Shown piece after piece: positions 9,468 to 19,591 of a stretch of 64,000 bases of DNA (position 1 is the first letter of the stretch; every line of letters starts with the position of its first letter). The stretch spans positions 353,272-417,271 of the forward strand of contig JBFLZR010000003.1 of assembly GCA_040756055.1 (NCBI GenBank). The letters run 5' to 3'. The notes beneath the pieces were generated by a model. It had not been told where the DNA came from and made no database searches. It saw only the letters and a list, made by a program, of their open reading frames with translations. The stretch comes from Candidatus Zixiibacteriota bacterium. GTDB taxonomy: Bacteria > Zixibacteria > MSB-5A5 > GN15 > FEB-12. A program made the position numbers and the translations under genes.

Positions 9468-10229
9468 ATGGCTAAAAAGCGGCGTTCATTTTTCGATGTC
9501 TATCCTGAAGAGTACGATATTCTGACAAACGCGAAACAGCGGGAGGGGTATCATCGCAAGGAGGTCCGGGCGATTGCCGATGAGTTCGAACCCAAGTCGG
9601 TTATGGATGCCGGCTGCGCCACCGGGTTGACATCGCGGCTGTTTGCCGAACTGGGGATAAGCACGGTTGGGCTGGACCGAGCTAAACCGATGCTTGAGAT
9701 AGCAAGGCGCAACGGTAGCACCAACAACAAGTTATTGTCGTATATGTATGGTACTTTTGAAGGGCTGCCCAAGAAGCTTCATGGGAAATTCGAGCTGGTG
9801 GTTTGTCTGGCCAATGCCATCGCGGGGGTGGGGACGATGAAAATGCTCGGCCAGTCGCTTCGAAATTTTCGCGATGTTCTCAGTCCTGGCGGGACTTTAC
9901 TGATTCAAATGCTGAATTATGCCGCGCTCAGAGAGGGCGAGATTATGCCGGTGAGGGCGACCGAGAACAACGGCATAGTCCTTGAGCGATTCAGCGAGCG
10001 GCGGGGAAAGCGGCTTTATCTTTATGTCACGCGGGTTGATTTGAAATCCGATAATCCGGTCGTTGAAGTTTTCCGTAGCGAGTTTGACAATTTCACGCCA
10101 AAGGAGGTTGAGAACAGTTTGAAGAAGGTTGGGTTTACCTCTATTCGTCGGTATAATGATCTGTATTTGAAGAAGCCGTTCAGTAAGTCATCGCGGGATC
10201 TGGTCATCACGGCCCGTCGGGCCGATTGA
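9468..10229 (+). CDS. class I SAM-dependent methyltransferase
   Basis: Soluble methyltransferase, 253 residues. Motif I, VMDAGCATG near residue 45, is followed by the acidic end of strand 2 (VGLDRAKPML), and a motif resembling LVVCLANAI stands where Asp or Asn usually precedes the substrate pocket. The N-terminus (FDVYPEEYDIL) resembles small-molecule methyltransferases of the Methyltransf_25/11 type. The substrate cannot be read. GGAG lies 8 bp before the ATG. Its stop is only 7 bp from the stop of the convergent gene, leaving no room for a separate terminator. Confidence 0.85.
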   Translation: MAKKRRSFFDVYPEEYDILTNAKQREGYHRKEVRAIADEFEPKSVMDAGCATGLTSRLFAELGISTVGLDRAKPMLEIARRNGSTNNKLLSYMYGTFEGLPKKLHGKFELVVCLANAIAGVGTMKMLGQSLRNFRDVLSPGGTLLIQMLNYAALREGEIMPVRATENNGIVLERFSERRGKRLYLYVTRVDLKSDNPVVEVFRSEFDNFTPKEVENSLKKVGFTSIRRYNDLYLKKPFSKSSRDLVITARRAD

Positions 10230-10236
10230 TGACGGT

Positions 10237-12852
10237 TTAGAATATCACCACAAACTTGCCCATCTGCGTGGAGCCATCCTCGGCTTCGACCACCCAATAA
10301 TACAATCCGGTAACGACCATCTGCGTGTTGCGCGTGATGAGATTCCAGCTATCGTGTGCGGCGTGAGGGTCATCGGGGGGATAGTCGTGGTCGAGCTCGC
10401 GGATCAAGTCGCCATCGAGAGAATAGATATAGATTTTACATTTCGGGGGGAGGTTGCCGAAATTGAGTTCGCGGACGCGGCAGTCGGGACGGTCTTCTTC
10501 TGTGCGCCCTTCATAGCCAAGATCACGGTAGTCGGCGTCGCCGCGATACGGATTGGGATAAACGTACACTTTGCCCCTGCGGTTGGGATCGGCCGAAGAC
10601 GGAGTCAGGGGGAAGCCGTTTTGGGCGGCGAGGGTAATCGATGATTCCAACGGAGGCATGTCCGATTTGGGGTCGCCGAAATCGAAGGCGGTGACGTTGA
10701 GCCAGTACTCCACCGTGGGTAGCAGGCCGGTTATCTCGAATTCGTACTCGTAGTATTTCAGGTAACCGTCATCGGTGTAATATTCGGACGGGAGTGATTC
10801 TTCGGGCAGCAGCGACGGGTCGGGCTGGTCGGGGTAGGTCTTTCGGATGGGAGTGGAGACGCCCAGTTCGCTGACGTTGTAATCGTGGATGCGGAAGAAG
10901 AAAATCGAGTCCGAGAAGCCGGGCATGCGGTAGGGATCGGCGCGGGTGTAGTTGAGGGGGTGAAAGAGGCTGTCGTCGCAGGGGTCGGGGGTATATCCGT
11001 AGAGGCAGCGAAGGCTGTCGAGGGTGAAGGGGAAGCTCAGGCACAGCCAGGTATCGTCCTCGCTGTTTTTATCCCAGATGTATTTGTCGTAGTTTTCTTT
11101 GTCGTATGACGCGACGAGGTTGTAACTGGATTCGCGTTCGTCGCGGCCGAGATAGACGCGGTAACCCTCGAAGTCTATGAGTTTCGAGAAGACATCGACA
11201 TCGGTTTCGGAACGTTGCCCGTTGAAGCGAACGTGAAAGCCGCCGATGATGGGGGTGATCCAGACAGTCGGCGGGGGGGGCGGCGCTGCCGCTCGCCAGT
11301 CGGGGATACCATCGCCGGCATAGTATACCGTGTCGGCGCTGGTGGGGATCCACAGGCCGTTGCTATAGATGGAATCGTAAACGCAGATGTCGAATTTGCC
11401 GGAGTCGCCGTCACCATCGGTATCGTAGCCGGGGTTGTCGTAAATCCATTTGGCCCACATGGCGTTTTTGAACAGGTCGGAGAAGTCGAGCTTGTTGTAG
11501 TAGAGGGTGGGGAAGGTGGGCAGATGAACGATGTTGTTGGGATCGGTGTGGAAGTCTTCACCGGCTACGAAGGCGTAGGCGAGGTGAATGGAGGCTCGCG
11601 GCGGGATGGTGTATGGGCCGATAGACTGCACCTGCTGAAAGAAGAAGCCATCGGCGATGTTGGCTGCCCAGTCCTGCGGGGGGCAATTGACATAGGGGTC
11701 AGTGCATGAGATGGTGGAAGCGAAGGCGGGGTCCCAGTCGATCTCACGGTTGGACATCAGGTGATAGCGATTGGGATCGCCCGACGGGTAGCCGTTGTAG
11801 CGGCCGGTTCGGAAATCGCGAAAGCTTGACCATCTTTGAGGGCCGAAGTCAAAAGCCTGATCATAATTTACCCAGTCGTATGCCCACCAGTTGTATGAGG
11901 TGTGAACTGGCCCAAGGTCGGACCAGTGGGGATAGTCTATAAAAAACATGCCGGCGACATCGGGCACGGACTTGAGGTACTCATCGCCGACCTTGACTTT
12001 GTAGTCGATGAACTGACCGTTGACCGGGTCGCCATCGTTGTCGGCTCCCCACATCAGGTTGATGGTATCGGTGACGTTGCATGCGGTGGGGATCGGTATT
12101 TCGGAGACGAAACCGATCAGATCGTCGGGGCCGTAGTAATTCCACTCTGTGCCACTGAACAGGACGTGAGGAGCATAGCAGAGTCCGAAATAGGCATTCT
12201 CGATGGCGGTATCCCCAGTATTTTGAATCTCGACATCAAATAGAATAAAGTCTTGGGCATAGGAGTAAGACCAGGCGTAGGATTTTTGAGTTACCTCAAG
12301 ATTTAACGGTTTGTGCCAGGTATATAGTCCGTCAGAGTAGTCGGGCCATTCATAGAGCGTCCACCCGGGGTCTATTGTATCAGTTCCGGTCAAGATATAG
12401 TCTTGCTGTGAAACCGCATCAACAAAATTAGCAGATGTCGGGTCGAGAACGGAGCGAAATACTGTCGGTTCAACAGGTAGTATTTCGTGGTTTCTCGAAA
12501 CCAGAGTGTCTCTGCCGTGCACTGCTCCTATCCATAGGGCAGCCTGCGCAAGATAGTTGAGTCGGGAACTCTTTGGGTATTCAGCTCCACCTTCAAACGG
12601 TCTCTCGCCCGTAAGACAATCCCTGAGGTCACCGCCAGTACTGCCGAGCAGGGTTATCCACAGAGGATCAACATTTAATACGACCTTTCCCATAGTATGT
12701 ACGGGCGCACATTCCGGTGTGACGTAAGGGGCGGCAGTTAGAGTGAGCGCTGAATCCCTGTATTTGAAGATGTCACGAGCAATAATATGAGATGAGACCA
12801 AACCCGTGCCAAGCGCAAAAAAGATAAGCTTGGTGAATGCAAATTTTAACAC
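10237..12852 (-). CDS. large secreted protein with fibronectin-like segments and C-terminal sorting-like domain
   Basis: About 871 residues. The GTG at 12852 is the best start: GGGGAGA lies 6 bp before it, and the protein then opens with a signal peptide (LIFFALGTGLVSS). The body is rich in Trp, Tyr, Asp and Pro with no catalytic motif I recognise. Around residues 550-750 are segments of fibronectin/Ig type (VWITPIIGGFHVRFNG; LPTVEYWLNVTAFDFGDP). The end resembles the PNP sorting domain (YVYPNPYRGDADY, then IYIYSLDGDLIREL, TGLYYWVVEAEDG). It is a family of long exported proteins of unknown function. The gene is alone on this strand; transcription seems to start from the AT-rich stretch near 12.9 kb. 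Confidence 0.75.
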   Translation of the reverse strand: MLKFAFTKLIFFALGTGLVSSHIIARDIFKYRDSALTLTAAPYVTPECAPVHTMGKVVLNVDPLWITLLGSTGGDLRDCLTGERPFEGGAEYPKSSRLNYLAQAALWIGAVHGRDTLVSRNHEILPVEPTVFRSVLDPTSANFVDAVSQQDYILTGTDTIDPGWTLYEWPDYSDGLYTWHKPLNLEVTQKSYAWSYSYAQDFILFDVEIQNTGDTAIENAYFGLCYAPHVLFSGTEWNYYGPDDLIGFVSEIPIPTACNVTDTINLMWGADNDGDPVNGQFIDYKVKVGDEYLKSVPDVAGMFFIDYPHWSDLGPVHTSYNWWAYDWVNYDQAFDFGPQRWSSFRDFRTGRYNGYPSGDPNRYHLMSNREIDWDPAFASTISCTDPYVNCPPQDWAANIADGFFFQQVQSIGPYTIPPRASIHLAYAFVAGEDFHTDPNNIVHLPTFPTLYYNKLDFSDLFKNAMWAKWIYDNPGYDTDGDGDSGKFDICVYDSIYSNGLWIPTSADTVYYAGDGIPDWRAAAPPPPPTVWITPIIGGFHVRFNGQRSETDVDVFSKLIDFEGYRVYLGRDERESSYNLVASYDKENYDKYIWDKNSEDDTWLCLSFPFTLDSLRCLYGYTPDPCDDSLFHPLNYTRADPYRMPGFSDSIFFFRIHDYNVSELGVSTPIRKTYPDQPDPSLLPEESLPSEYYTDDGYLKYYEYEFEITGLLPTVEYWLNVTAFDFGDPKSDMPPLESSITLAAQNGFPLTPSSADPNRRGKVYVYPNPYRGDADYRDLGYEGRTEEDRPDCRVRELNFGNLPPKCKIYIYSLDGDLIRELDHDYPPDDPHAAHDSWNLITRNTQMVVTGLYYWVVEAEDGSTQMGKFVVIF

Positions 12853-13005
12853 AAAACATCTCCCCAAGGTGCTATTGGTCTGAAAGACGGATGAGCACTT
12901 GGTTGATTGGACGGCGCTCGAACGCTGTCAGTCACGTATGAAATAAAAAGCCAAAAATAGTAGCAAAAGTCAATGTTTTTCTGAGATGCCGAGTCGACCG
13001 GGCAG

Positions 13006-15981
13006 TCACCCGGCGATGATGCCTTTGCCGACGCGGCCGTCGATGAGGATGTCGAGCGGTTTCTCCAGTCGAAGGTGAGCTACAAAGTCGGTGCGGTCAA
13101 CCACCGGCTGCCTGCACAACCAATCAAAATCGATAAAGCCGTTTTTGGCGGATGGATTGATGGTGAAATAACCAACACGGAACGATGTCAGGTTCTGGAA
13201 GAAGTGGGTTCCGAAAGACGGGTCGGGAGCGAAATCGCCATAGGCGGCCTCGATAATAATCCGCGCGCCGGAAATTTGATTCCAGACAACCGGAATGCCG
13301 AGCCATCGTTCAGAAGTTCCCCAGCGTCCGGGGCCGATGAGCAGATAGGGGATATTATCGTTGTTCAGTCTATCGTTAAACCGACCGACCTCGCCGGCGA
13401 TCTTGACAGTGTTGCCGCGTTCAAATGTTTCCGGTGACACGAGAACAATATCGCGAATCTCACGCGTGCGCATGTTGCCGAGAGTTTTTTCGCTTCGCGC
13501 GATGATGTTGTTGTCTTTGACGGAATCTATCGAGATAGTTTCGAAGGGAGCGTCCTTGATCATCGGGCGAACCTGAAGGAAGTAGAAGTCTTTGGGCTGG
13601 CCTTCGGGAGTATCCAGATCGACCGCGAACTCGATTTCGACCGGGCAATTGAGGCCTTCGCTTCCCAGTTGGAGCAGGAATTTCACGATCTCGGTTAGTG
13701 GGAAGGTGTTCGACTTCAAGATCGGCGAGAAGGTGATGACTCGCGTGCCACTCTGACGGTAGCCATCGTAGATGCGGTCATTTTCGGCGGAATAAGTAGA
13801 GCAAAGGTTCTCGATCGTGCCATCTTCTTCGGCCTGCGAGAGAGTGAGTTTTATCACGCCATCGTCGCCTCCAGGACGAGGGGTGACAGATGGGTTGGTC
13901 ATGTCTATGGCGAAAAACTCGTGCTGGGTGTTTTTGAGCATGTCTTTAACAGTCGATAGCTGCGGAAGTTTGTTCGGGTAGCTGGGGGAGAAGCGCAGGC
14001 AGTTCATGCCTTCGACGATCGTTTTGCCGAGGCCGAGGGCGACATAGACGACGCCATCTTCAGGTTCCACACCATCGATCGGATAATAATTGTATGAAAG
14101 AGCCACGCCCGCGAAGCTGGGGTAGAAGGCTTTGCCGTAGTTGCGGCCGACCGCCTGCTGGATGATGACCGCCATTTTTTCTTCTTCGACACGGTTCCCG
14201 GCAGCCTCGTGATAAGCGCGGGCGTTTTTGAAGAAGGTCGAGGCGTAGACACTTTTGATAGCCTGTTCGAGTTGCTGGCGACGGGTCTTGCGGCTCGAAT
14301 GATTGTTCGGGAGCATGTGAGTTTCGTAGATGCCCGCGAATGTCTGCAGATGCGAGTCTTCGAGCATCGAAGACGAACGAACCGCCAGAGGGTATTTTAC
14401 AATGTCGAGGAAAGTATCGAGGTCGCCCAGGATGTTTTTGGGTAATTTTGCTTTCAGGAAGCGTTCGCCGATCTCTTCATCCGGCAGACCCTTGAGAGCG
14501 TATTCGGCGAGGTCGTTTTCCTGCATGAAGTCATCGAAAACATCGGTGCCGAGGATAATCGATTTCGGCACGGAGATCGTGACGCCTTCGAAAGAATCGG
14601 ACAGCTTGAACTGGTGCAGCAGGGCGTTTATGAAAGCGAGGCCGCGACCTTTGCCGCCGATGGAACCGCCGCCGAGTCTTACGAATTCGGTTTGCAGGTC
14701 GAATTGTCTTCGGGAGAAATCGGTGATAACGCCGAGGGCTTTTTCGCGGCGGAACTGCTGTATGGCGTTTATGAGATAGGCGCGAAGGGCGGCGGCGTCT
14801 TTGAACGCCGACACTTTGACCGGCCTGATCTGGGCGGCGAGGTCGAATTCGGTGCGGGCCATCAGCCAGTTGGAAAAGTGATTTCGGCTGGCGTGGTAGA
14901 CGAGTGATTTATCCGGTACGGTGGTGAGGCATTTCTCCATCGATTTAAAATCTCCCGCAGCGGCGATTTTTTCGCCGCTGTCGGGGTCGATAAAGCTGAA
15001 ATCGCCGAACCCGAAATGGCTCAGGATGAAATTGCGCAGGTCGGTGTGGAGGGTGGGAGACTGTTTGTATAGAAACCCCACTCGATTTTGCTGTGCGAGC
15101 TCGGCGTTGAGCATGCCGGATGACTGCATGATGATGGGCAGGTCGGGTTGCTGCTCGCGGATTTTGCGGATGAGTTTTATGCCGGCCTCGTCGTCGATCT
15201 CTCCGCCGATTTTGAAGCGAAAATCACTGATGATTGCCAGCAGGTATTTCTGGTATTTCTCGAACAGTTGCCATGCTTCTTCGTAGTTCTGGGCGAGGAG
15301 AATTTTTGGTCTGGCGCGCATGCGCAGAATCTTGTGCGATATGTTCAACCCTTCGGCCATCAGGGCGCGCGTTTGAAGCATGATCTCCCGGTAGACGAGC
15401 GGGAGATAGGACGAGAAGAATTTGACGGAGTCCTCGACAATGATAATAACGCGCACGCCAACGCGAGCGGTATCGGCCTCAACGTTCTTGCGGTCTTCGA
15501 TGAGTTTTATTATCGACAGCAGGATGCGAACATCGCCGGTCCATACGAATATCTGGTCGATGATGTTGCTGTAGTTTTTGGTCATCATGGCGGCCAGTTC
15601 GCGTTCGTGGTAAGCGAGAAGGATAACGGGCATATCGGGGATGAGGTCTTTGACGGCGCGTCCGAAGGCGAGGACATCGATATCGCTCACCCGCTTGAAT
15701 ATGAGGACCATGTCGATTGATTGCGTTTTGAGTATTTCGAGCGCTTCCACGGCGTTGTTGGCGCGTTTGACGTGAGGGGAGATGGTCAGGTTGAGTTCGA
15801 GGTACTCGTTGTAGATAAGGTCGGTCAGCTGACCATCTTCTTCGAGGACATACGAGTCGTACGAGCTCGAGACGAGGAGGATGTGTTTGACCCTGAACTG
15901 CATCAGGGTATCGAAATTCAGGAATTTCGATTCGTAGGAGATGAGTCTTTTTTTCGACTGCGGTTTGTCCATAGGGTTCAT
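13006..15981 (-). CDS. PEP/pyruvate-binding protein with two N-terminal receiver-like domains
   Basis: About 991 residues, cytoplasmic. The first 165 residues form a receiver-like fold without the acidic triad. A second receiver (about 175-330) keeps the acidic pair (IIVED), the phosphoacceptor (IISDFRF, D253) and a Lys near 306. From about 430 comes the ATP-grasp pyruvate-phosphate dikinase N-domain: GGGSIGGKGRGLAF, then AVRSSSMLEDS. The C-terminal part has LLIGPGRWGTS, seen in homologous proteins from Bacteroidetes-like bacteria. I see no swivelling phosphohistidine domain and no PEP-synthase barrel, so it probably does not make PEP by itself. The ATG at 15981 lies just after a promoter; the open frame before it would include the promoter. 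Confidence 0.8.
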   Translation of the reverse strand: MNPMDKPQSKKRLISYESKFLNFDTLMQFRVKHILLVSSSYDSYVLEEDGQLTDLIYNEYLELNLTISPHVKRANNAVEALEILKTQSIDMVLIFKRVSDIDVLAFGRAVKDLIPDMPVILLAYHERELAAMMTKNYSNIIDQIFVWTGDVRILLSIIKLIEDRKNVEADTARVGVRVIIIVEDSVKFFSSYLPLVYREIMLQTRALMAEGLNISHKILRMRARPKILLAQNYEEAWQLFEKYQKYLLAIISDFRFKIGGEIDDEAGIKLIRKIREQQPDLPIIMQSSGMLNAELAQQNRVGFLYKQSPTLHTDLRNFILSHFGFGDFSFIDPDSGEKIAAAGDFKSMEKCLTTVPDKSLVYHASRNHFSNWLMARTEFDLAAQIRPVKVSAFKDAAALRAYLINAIQQFRREKALGVITDFSRRQFDLQTEFVRLGGGSIGGKGRGLAFINALLHQFKLSDSFEGVTISVPKSIILGTDVFDDFMQENDLAEYALKGLPDEEIGERFLKAKLPKNILGDLDTFLDIVKYPLAVRSSSMLEDSHLQTFAGIYETHMLPNNHSSRKTRRQQLEQAIKSVYASTFFKNARAYHEAAGNRVEEEKMAVIIQQAVGRNYGKAFYPSFAGVALSYNYYPIDGVEPEDGVVYVALGLGKTIVEGMNCLRFSPSYPNKLPQLSTVKDMLKNTQHEFFAIDMTNPSVTPRPGGDDGVIKLTLSQAEEDGTIENLCSTYSAENDRIYDGYRQSGTRVITFSPILKSNTFPLTEIVKFLLQLGSEGLNCPVEIEFAVDLDTPEGQPKDFYFLQVRPMIKDAPFETISIDSVKDNNIIARSEKTLGNMRTREIRDIVLVSPETFERGNTVKIAGEVGRFNDRLNNDNIPYLLIGPGRWGTSERWLGIPVVWNQISGARIIIEAAYGDFAPDPSFGTHFFQNLTSFRVGYFTINPSAKNGFIDFDWLCRQPVVDRTDFVAHLRLEKPLDILIDGRVGKGIIAG

Positions 15982-15989
15982 CCAATAAA

Positions 15990-16017
15990 GATATACGCCG
16001 CGCGCGGTGCTATGCAA
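15990..16017 (-). promoter_or_regulatory. promoter of the PEP/pyruvate-binding gene
   Basis: Minus strand TTGCAT (16017-16012) and TATATC (15995-15990), spacer 16 bp. The expected transcript start is at or next to the ATG at 15981, so the mRNA may be leaderless or have an 11-nt leader to the ATG at 15972. Confidence 0.4.
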
Positions 16018-16031
16018 TCAAAAATTAGGTA

Positions 16032-16063
16032 ATAAAAGGGCGGAACCGCTGAGCGGTTCCGCC
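16032..16063 (-). terminator. terminator of gdhA
   Basis: GGCGGAACCGC and GCGGTTCCGCC (16053-16063 and 16039-16049) form an 11-bp stem with a 3-nt loop; on the minus strand TTTTATT follows. It lies about 35 bp after the gdhA stop. Confidence 0.85.
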
Positions 16064-16097
16064 ATCTATCAACAAGCAGGATAGTTCCGCTTGATTA

Positions 16098-17444
<1,347 letters not shown>

Positions 17445-17517
17445 CTACTCCTAAGAAGGTTTAGATTGAGTGACTTTGCGTTGCGTTCCAGTACAGTTTG
17501 GGAAACAATAAAGAAGG

Positions 17518-17546
17518 CATATATAAAAATGCCTGCTAAAAGTCAA
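17518..17546 (-). promoter_or_regulatory. promoter of gdhA with overlapping inverted repeat
   Basis: Minus strand TTGACT (17546-17541) and TATATG (17523-17518), spacer 17 bp. The inverted repeat GGCAT-N8-ATGCC (17516-17533) covers the -10 box and could be a regulator site. Confidence 0.5.
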
Positions 17547-17610
17547 GTCCTTCGATTTAAATTGGCCATTTTTTCCAGTTCAAATCGTCTCACGGACGCC
17601 GGTGTGGTGG

Positions 17611-17648
17611 GGAAAAAAGAAAGCCGGGTATCAGGATCGATACCCGGT
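17611..17648 (-). terminator. terminator of the HesB-like selenoprotein gene
   Basis: CCGGGTATC (17624-17632) pairs with GATACCCGG (17639-17647) around a 6-nt loop. On the minus strand CTTTCTTTTTT follows the hairpin. Confidence 0.8.
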
Positions 17649-17676
17649 TTGTCATATTACAATTCTGTCGGCTTGC

Positions 17677-18000
17677 TTAGCAGCCGGAGCAGCCGCCTGA
17701 GCAGTCGCTATCGCCGGTCGTCAGGACATACCCGCCGCGACCCATCTGATCCTTGCGGTAGTCTACTGTTATTTTGCCGATTTGCGTCAAAAAGGTTTTC
17801 AATTTTGAGTCGATCCAAGCGGTTACGCCGTTCGACTCGAGTTTTTCCATTCCATCGACTGACTCTTCCAGAGCCATTCCCAAAGAAGGACCGCTTCAGC
17901 CATACCCTCTGAAATATATAATAAGCTGCTTGTCCTTAGCTGAATCCGAACTCAGCACTTTGGAGAGTTCTTCTTTCGCAATGTCGGTAACTTCGAGCAT
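17677..18000 (-). CDS. HesB/IscA-like selenoprotein with in-frame TGA (Sec35)
   Basis: Small iron-sulfur-assembly type protein, 107 residues when the TGA at 17898-17896 is read as selenocysteine. Before the TGA the frame reads MLEVTDIAKEEL...IIYFRGYG, after it SGPSLGMALEESVDG..., ending CSGGCSGC. Both halves belong to one HesB domain, and the TGA falls at codon 35, where E. coli IscA has its first cluster-binding Cys. HesB-related selenoproteins with Sec at exactly this place are an established family. A SECIS-like hairpin follows at the right distance. AAAGG is about 11 bp before the ATG. Read with TGA as stop, the gene would be lost or split. It stands alone, with its own terminator. No sel genes are in the window. 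Role in cluster assembly or redox is inferred from the family. Confidence 0.88.
17857..17879 (-). promoter_or_regulatory. bacterial SECIS element
   Basis: Counting from the base after the TGA, bases 21-25 (GGCUC) pair with 31-35 (GAGUC) around the loop UGGAA. U20-A36, A18-U38 and G17-C39 extend the stem across one A-G mismatch. The loop G at position 27 lies within the distance needed by SelB. Folding was done by eye. Confidence 0.75.
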
Positions 18001-18231
18001 GAATATCAATAGCCTTTCTCTGCTTTATATATCGGATATAAATTTAATAAAAACGATTCAAAAAGCTTATCTTTTTTCTCACTTTTTTGCTTGCTTGGGT
18101 GGCAGGTCGGTCGATGGCAAAAAAACCTTGCCAGCAGGGTTAAAAATGTTGATTCTTACCCAGAGGTTTCGCCGTTTGGCACGGCCTGCCCTGTTATCAT
18201 CAATCAGAGAAACCAACATGTGGAGTCTGTT

Positions 18232-19503
18232 ATGCCGCTGACCATCTGTATCTATGAAGACAGCAAGTACAGAAATTTCACTCCCCTCACGCATTTCCGA
18301 CCGGTTTATACTCTCAGAGCCGGCGTAGTACCGTTGTTCGAACGCGCGAAGCGCCATTTCGGTGATGCGGCGCTCTGCCTGTCGTGCCGAGGCCAACTGG
18401 CCACAGTTCTCGCGTCGTGTTACAAGGCTTATGCGGTGAATATCATAAAGAAGAATGCCACCGATATACTTTTGCTCAATGGTCGCATACGCGATTACGG
18501 TGATCTTCCGAAGTTGATCCGGGAGGCCAAGATTTCGACGCATTTTACCAGCGGGGGGGAGACGGTGGCGTTGCTGTGGAAGAACGATTCCATTCGAAAT
18601 CTGCCCGAAGTTGCCACCCCATCGGATTACCACCGTTATTTCAAGGAACACGGCGACGAGATACCGGAATTTCACACCACGGCAACATTATATGAGTACC
18701 TGTGGCATATCATGGCTGATATTGAAAGGGAAATTACGACGGACTTTGAAAAGGTGAAGAGTTCTTTGGGCGCTCCGATGAACGTTCGGATACACGACGG
18801 CGTTTACTGGGTGAACCAGGACAATGTGATTCTGGGCAACGATGTCGAGATAATGCCGGGGTCGGTGATAGATGCCTCTCGCGGGCCGGTGTTCATTGAC
18901 AACAATTCAAGAGTTGAATCACACGCGGCCATATATGGGCCGACCTATATCGGTCCGAACTGCGTTATTGTGGCCGGCAAGATTTCCGGCTGTTCGATCG
19001 GGCATACCTGTCGCGTGGGAGGCGAGATTGAGGCCAGTGTTTTTCAGTCTTACGTCAACAAGTACCACGCCGGGTTTATCGGGCACAGTTATGTTGGTTC
19101 GTGGGTGAATTTTGGCGCTATGACGACCAATTCGGACTTGAAGAACAATTATTCCAATATCAGGGTTACGGTAAATGGTGAGTCGGTCGATACCGGTTCC
19201 AACAAGGTGGGCTCGTTTATTGGTGATCACACCAAGTTCGGAATAGGTATGCTTTTGACGACCGGTATTAATGTGGGAGTCTGCTGTAACCTTTTTGGCG
19301 GAAGTCTGATAAGCGACAAGGAGATACCTTCGTTTAAGTGGGGCGCCACGGGCTCTTACACCGAATACGATTACCGCAAAGCGCTTGAGACCGCGCGGAT
19401 TACGGCTGCGCGTCGAAACTATACCCTGAGCGATGCCGAGGAGGGGCTCATGATTGCGCTTGCTGAGGACAAGTGTAACGGGGCGGGCACCCTGGATATT
19501 TAG
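18232..19503 (+). CDS. alternate GlmU: sugar-1-phosphate nucleotidyltransferase / acetyltransferase
   Basis: 423 residues. The N-terminal part has the divergent nucleotidyltransferase start of Bacteroidetes-type GlmU (LTICIYEDSKYRNFTPL, HFRPVYTLRAG). From about residue 190 it runs into a left-handed beta helix of hexapeptide repeats (IMPGSVIDASRGPVFIDNN, YIGPNCVIVAGKISGCSIG), ending with FIGDHTKFGIG. Homologues are thought to form UDP-N-acetylglucosamine, with both activities in one chain; the exact substrate here is inferred. GGAG lies 6 bp before the ATG at 18232. It heads a run of carbohydrate genes with galT and glgA. Confidence 0.8.
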   Translation: MPLTICIYEDSKYRNFTPLTHFRPVYTLRAGVVPLFERAKRHFGDAALCLSCRGQLATVLASCYKAYAVNIIKKNATDILLLNGRIRDYGDLPKLIREAKISTHFTSGGETVALLWKNDSIRNLPEVATPSDYHRYFKEHGDEIPEFHTTATLYEYLWHIMADIEREITTDFEKVKSSLGAPMNVRIHDGVYWVNQDNVILGNDVEIMPGSVIDASRGPVFIDNNSRVESHAAIYGPTYIGPNCVIVAGKISGCSIGHTCRVGGEIEASVFQSYVNKYHAGFIGHSYVGSWVNFGAMTTNSDLKNNYSNIRVTVNGESVDTGSNKVGSFIGDHTKFGIGMLLTTGINVGVCCNLFGGSLISDKEIPSFKWGATGSYTEYDYRKALETARITAARRNYTLSDAEEGLMIALAEDKCNGAGTLDI

Positions 19504-19538
19504 TCGAATACTTCGTTGAGTTTCTCCGATTGTGCCGG

Positions 19539-19567
19539 TTGACAATCGGCGGGCATTTGTATATTTT
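19539..19567 (+). promoter_or_regulatory. promoter before galT
   Basis: TTGACA (19539-19544) with TATATT (19560-19565, spacer 15) or TATTTT (19562-19567, spacer 17), in the 88-bp gap after the GlmU-like gene. Confidence 0.5.
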
Positions 19568-19591
19568 TCACGCTTTAAGTCTGGAGAATAG

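Noticed and set aside
17896..17898. TGA read as a nonsense mutation of a HesB pseudogene
   Set aside because: Both sides keep family sequence, a SECIS-like hairpin follows at the right distance, and the position is the known Sec/Cys site.
17466..17912. 148-codon open frame on the plus strand
   Set aside because: It runs antisense to the HesB-like selenoprotein and its terminator and has no family features.
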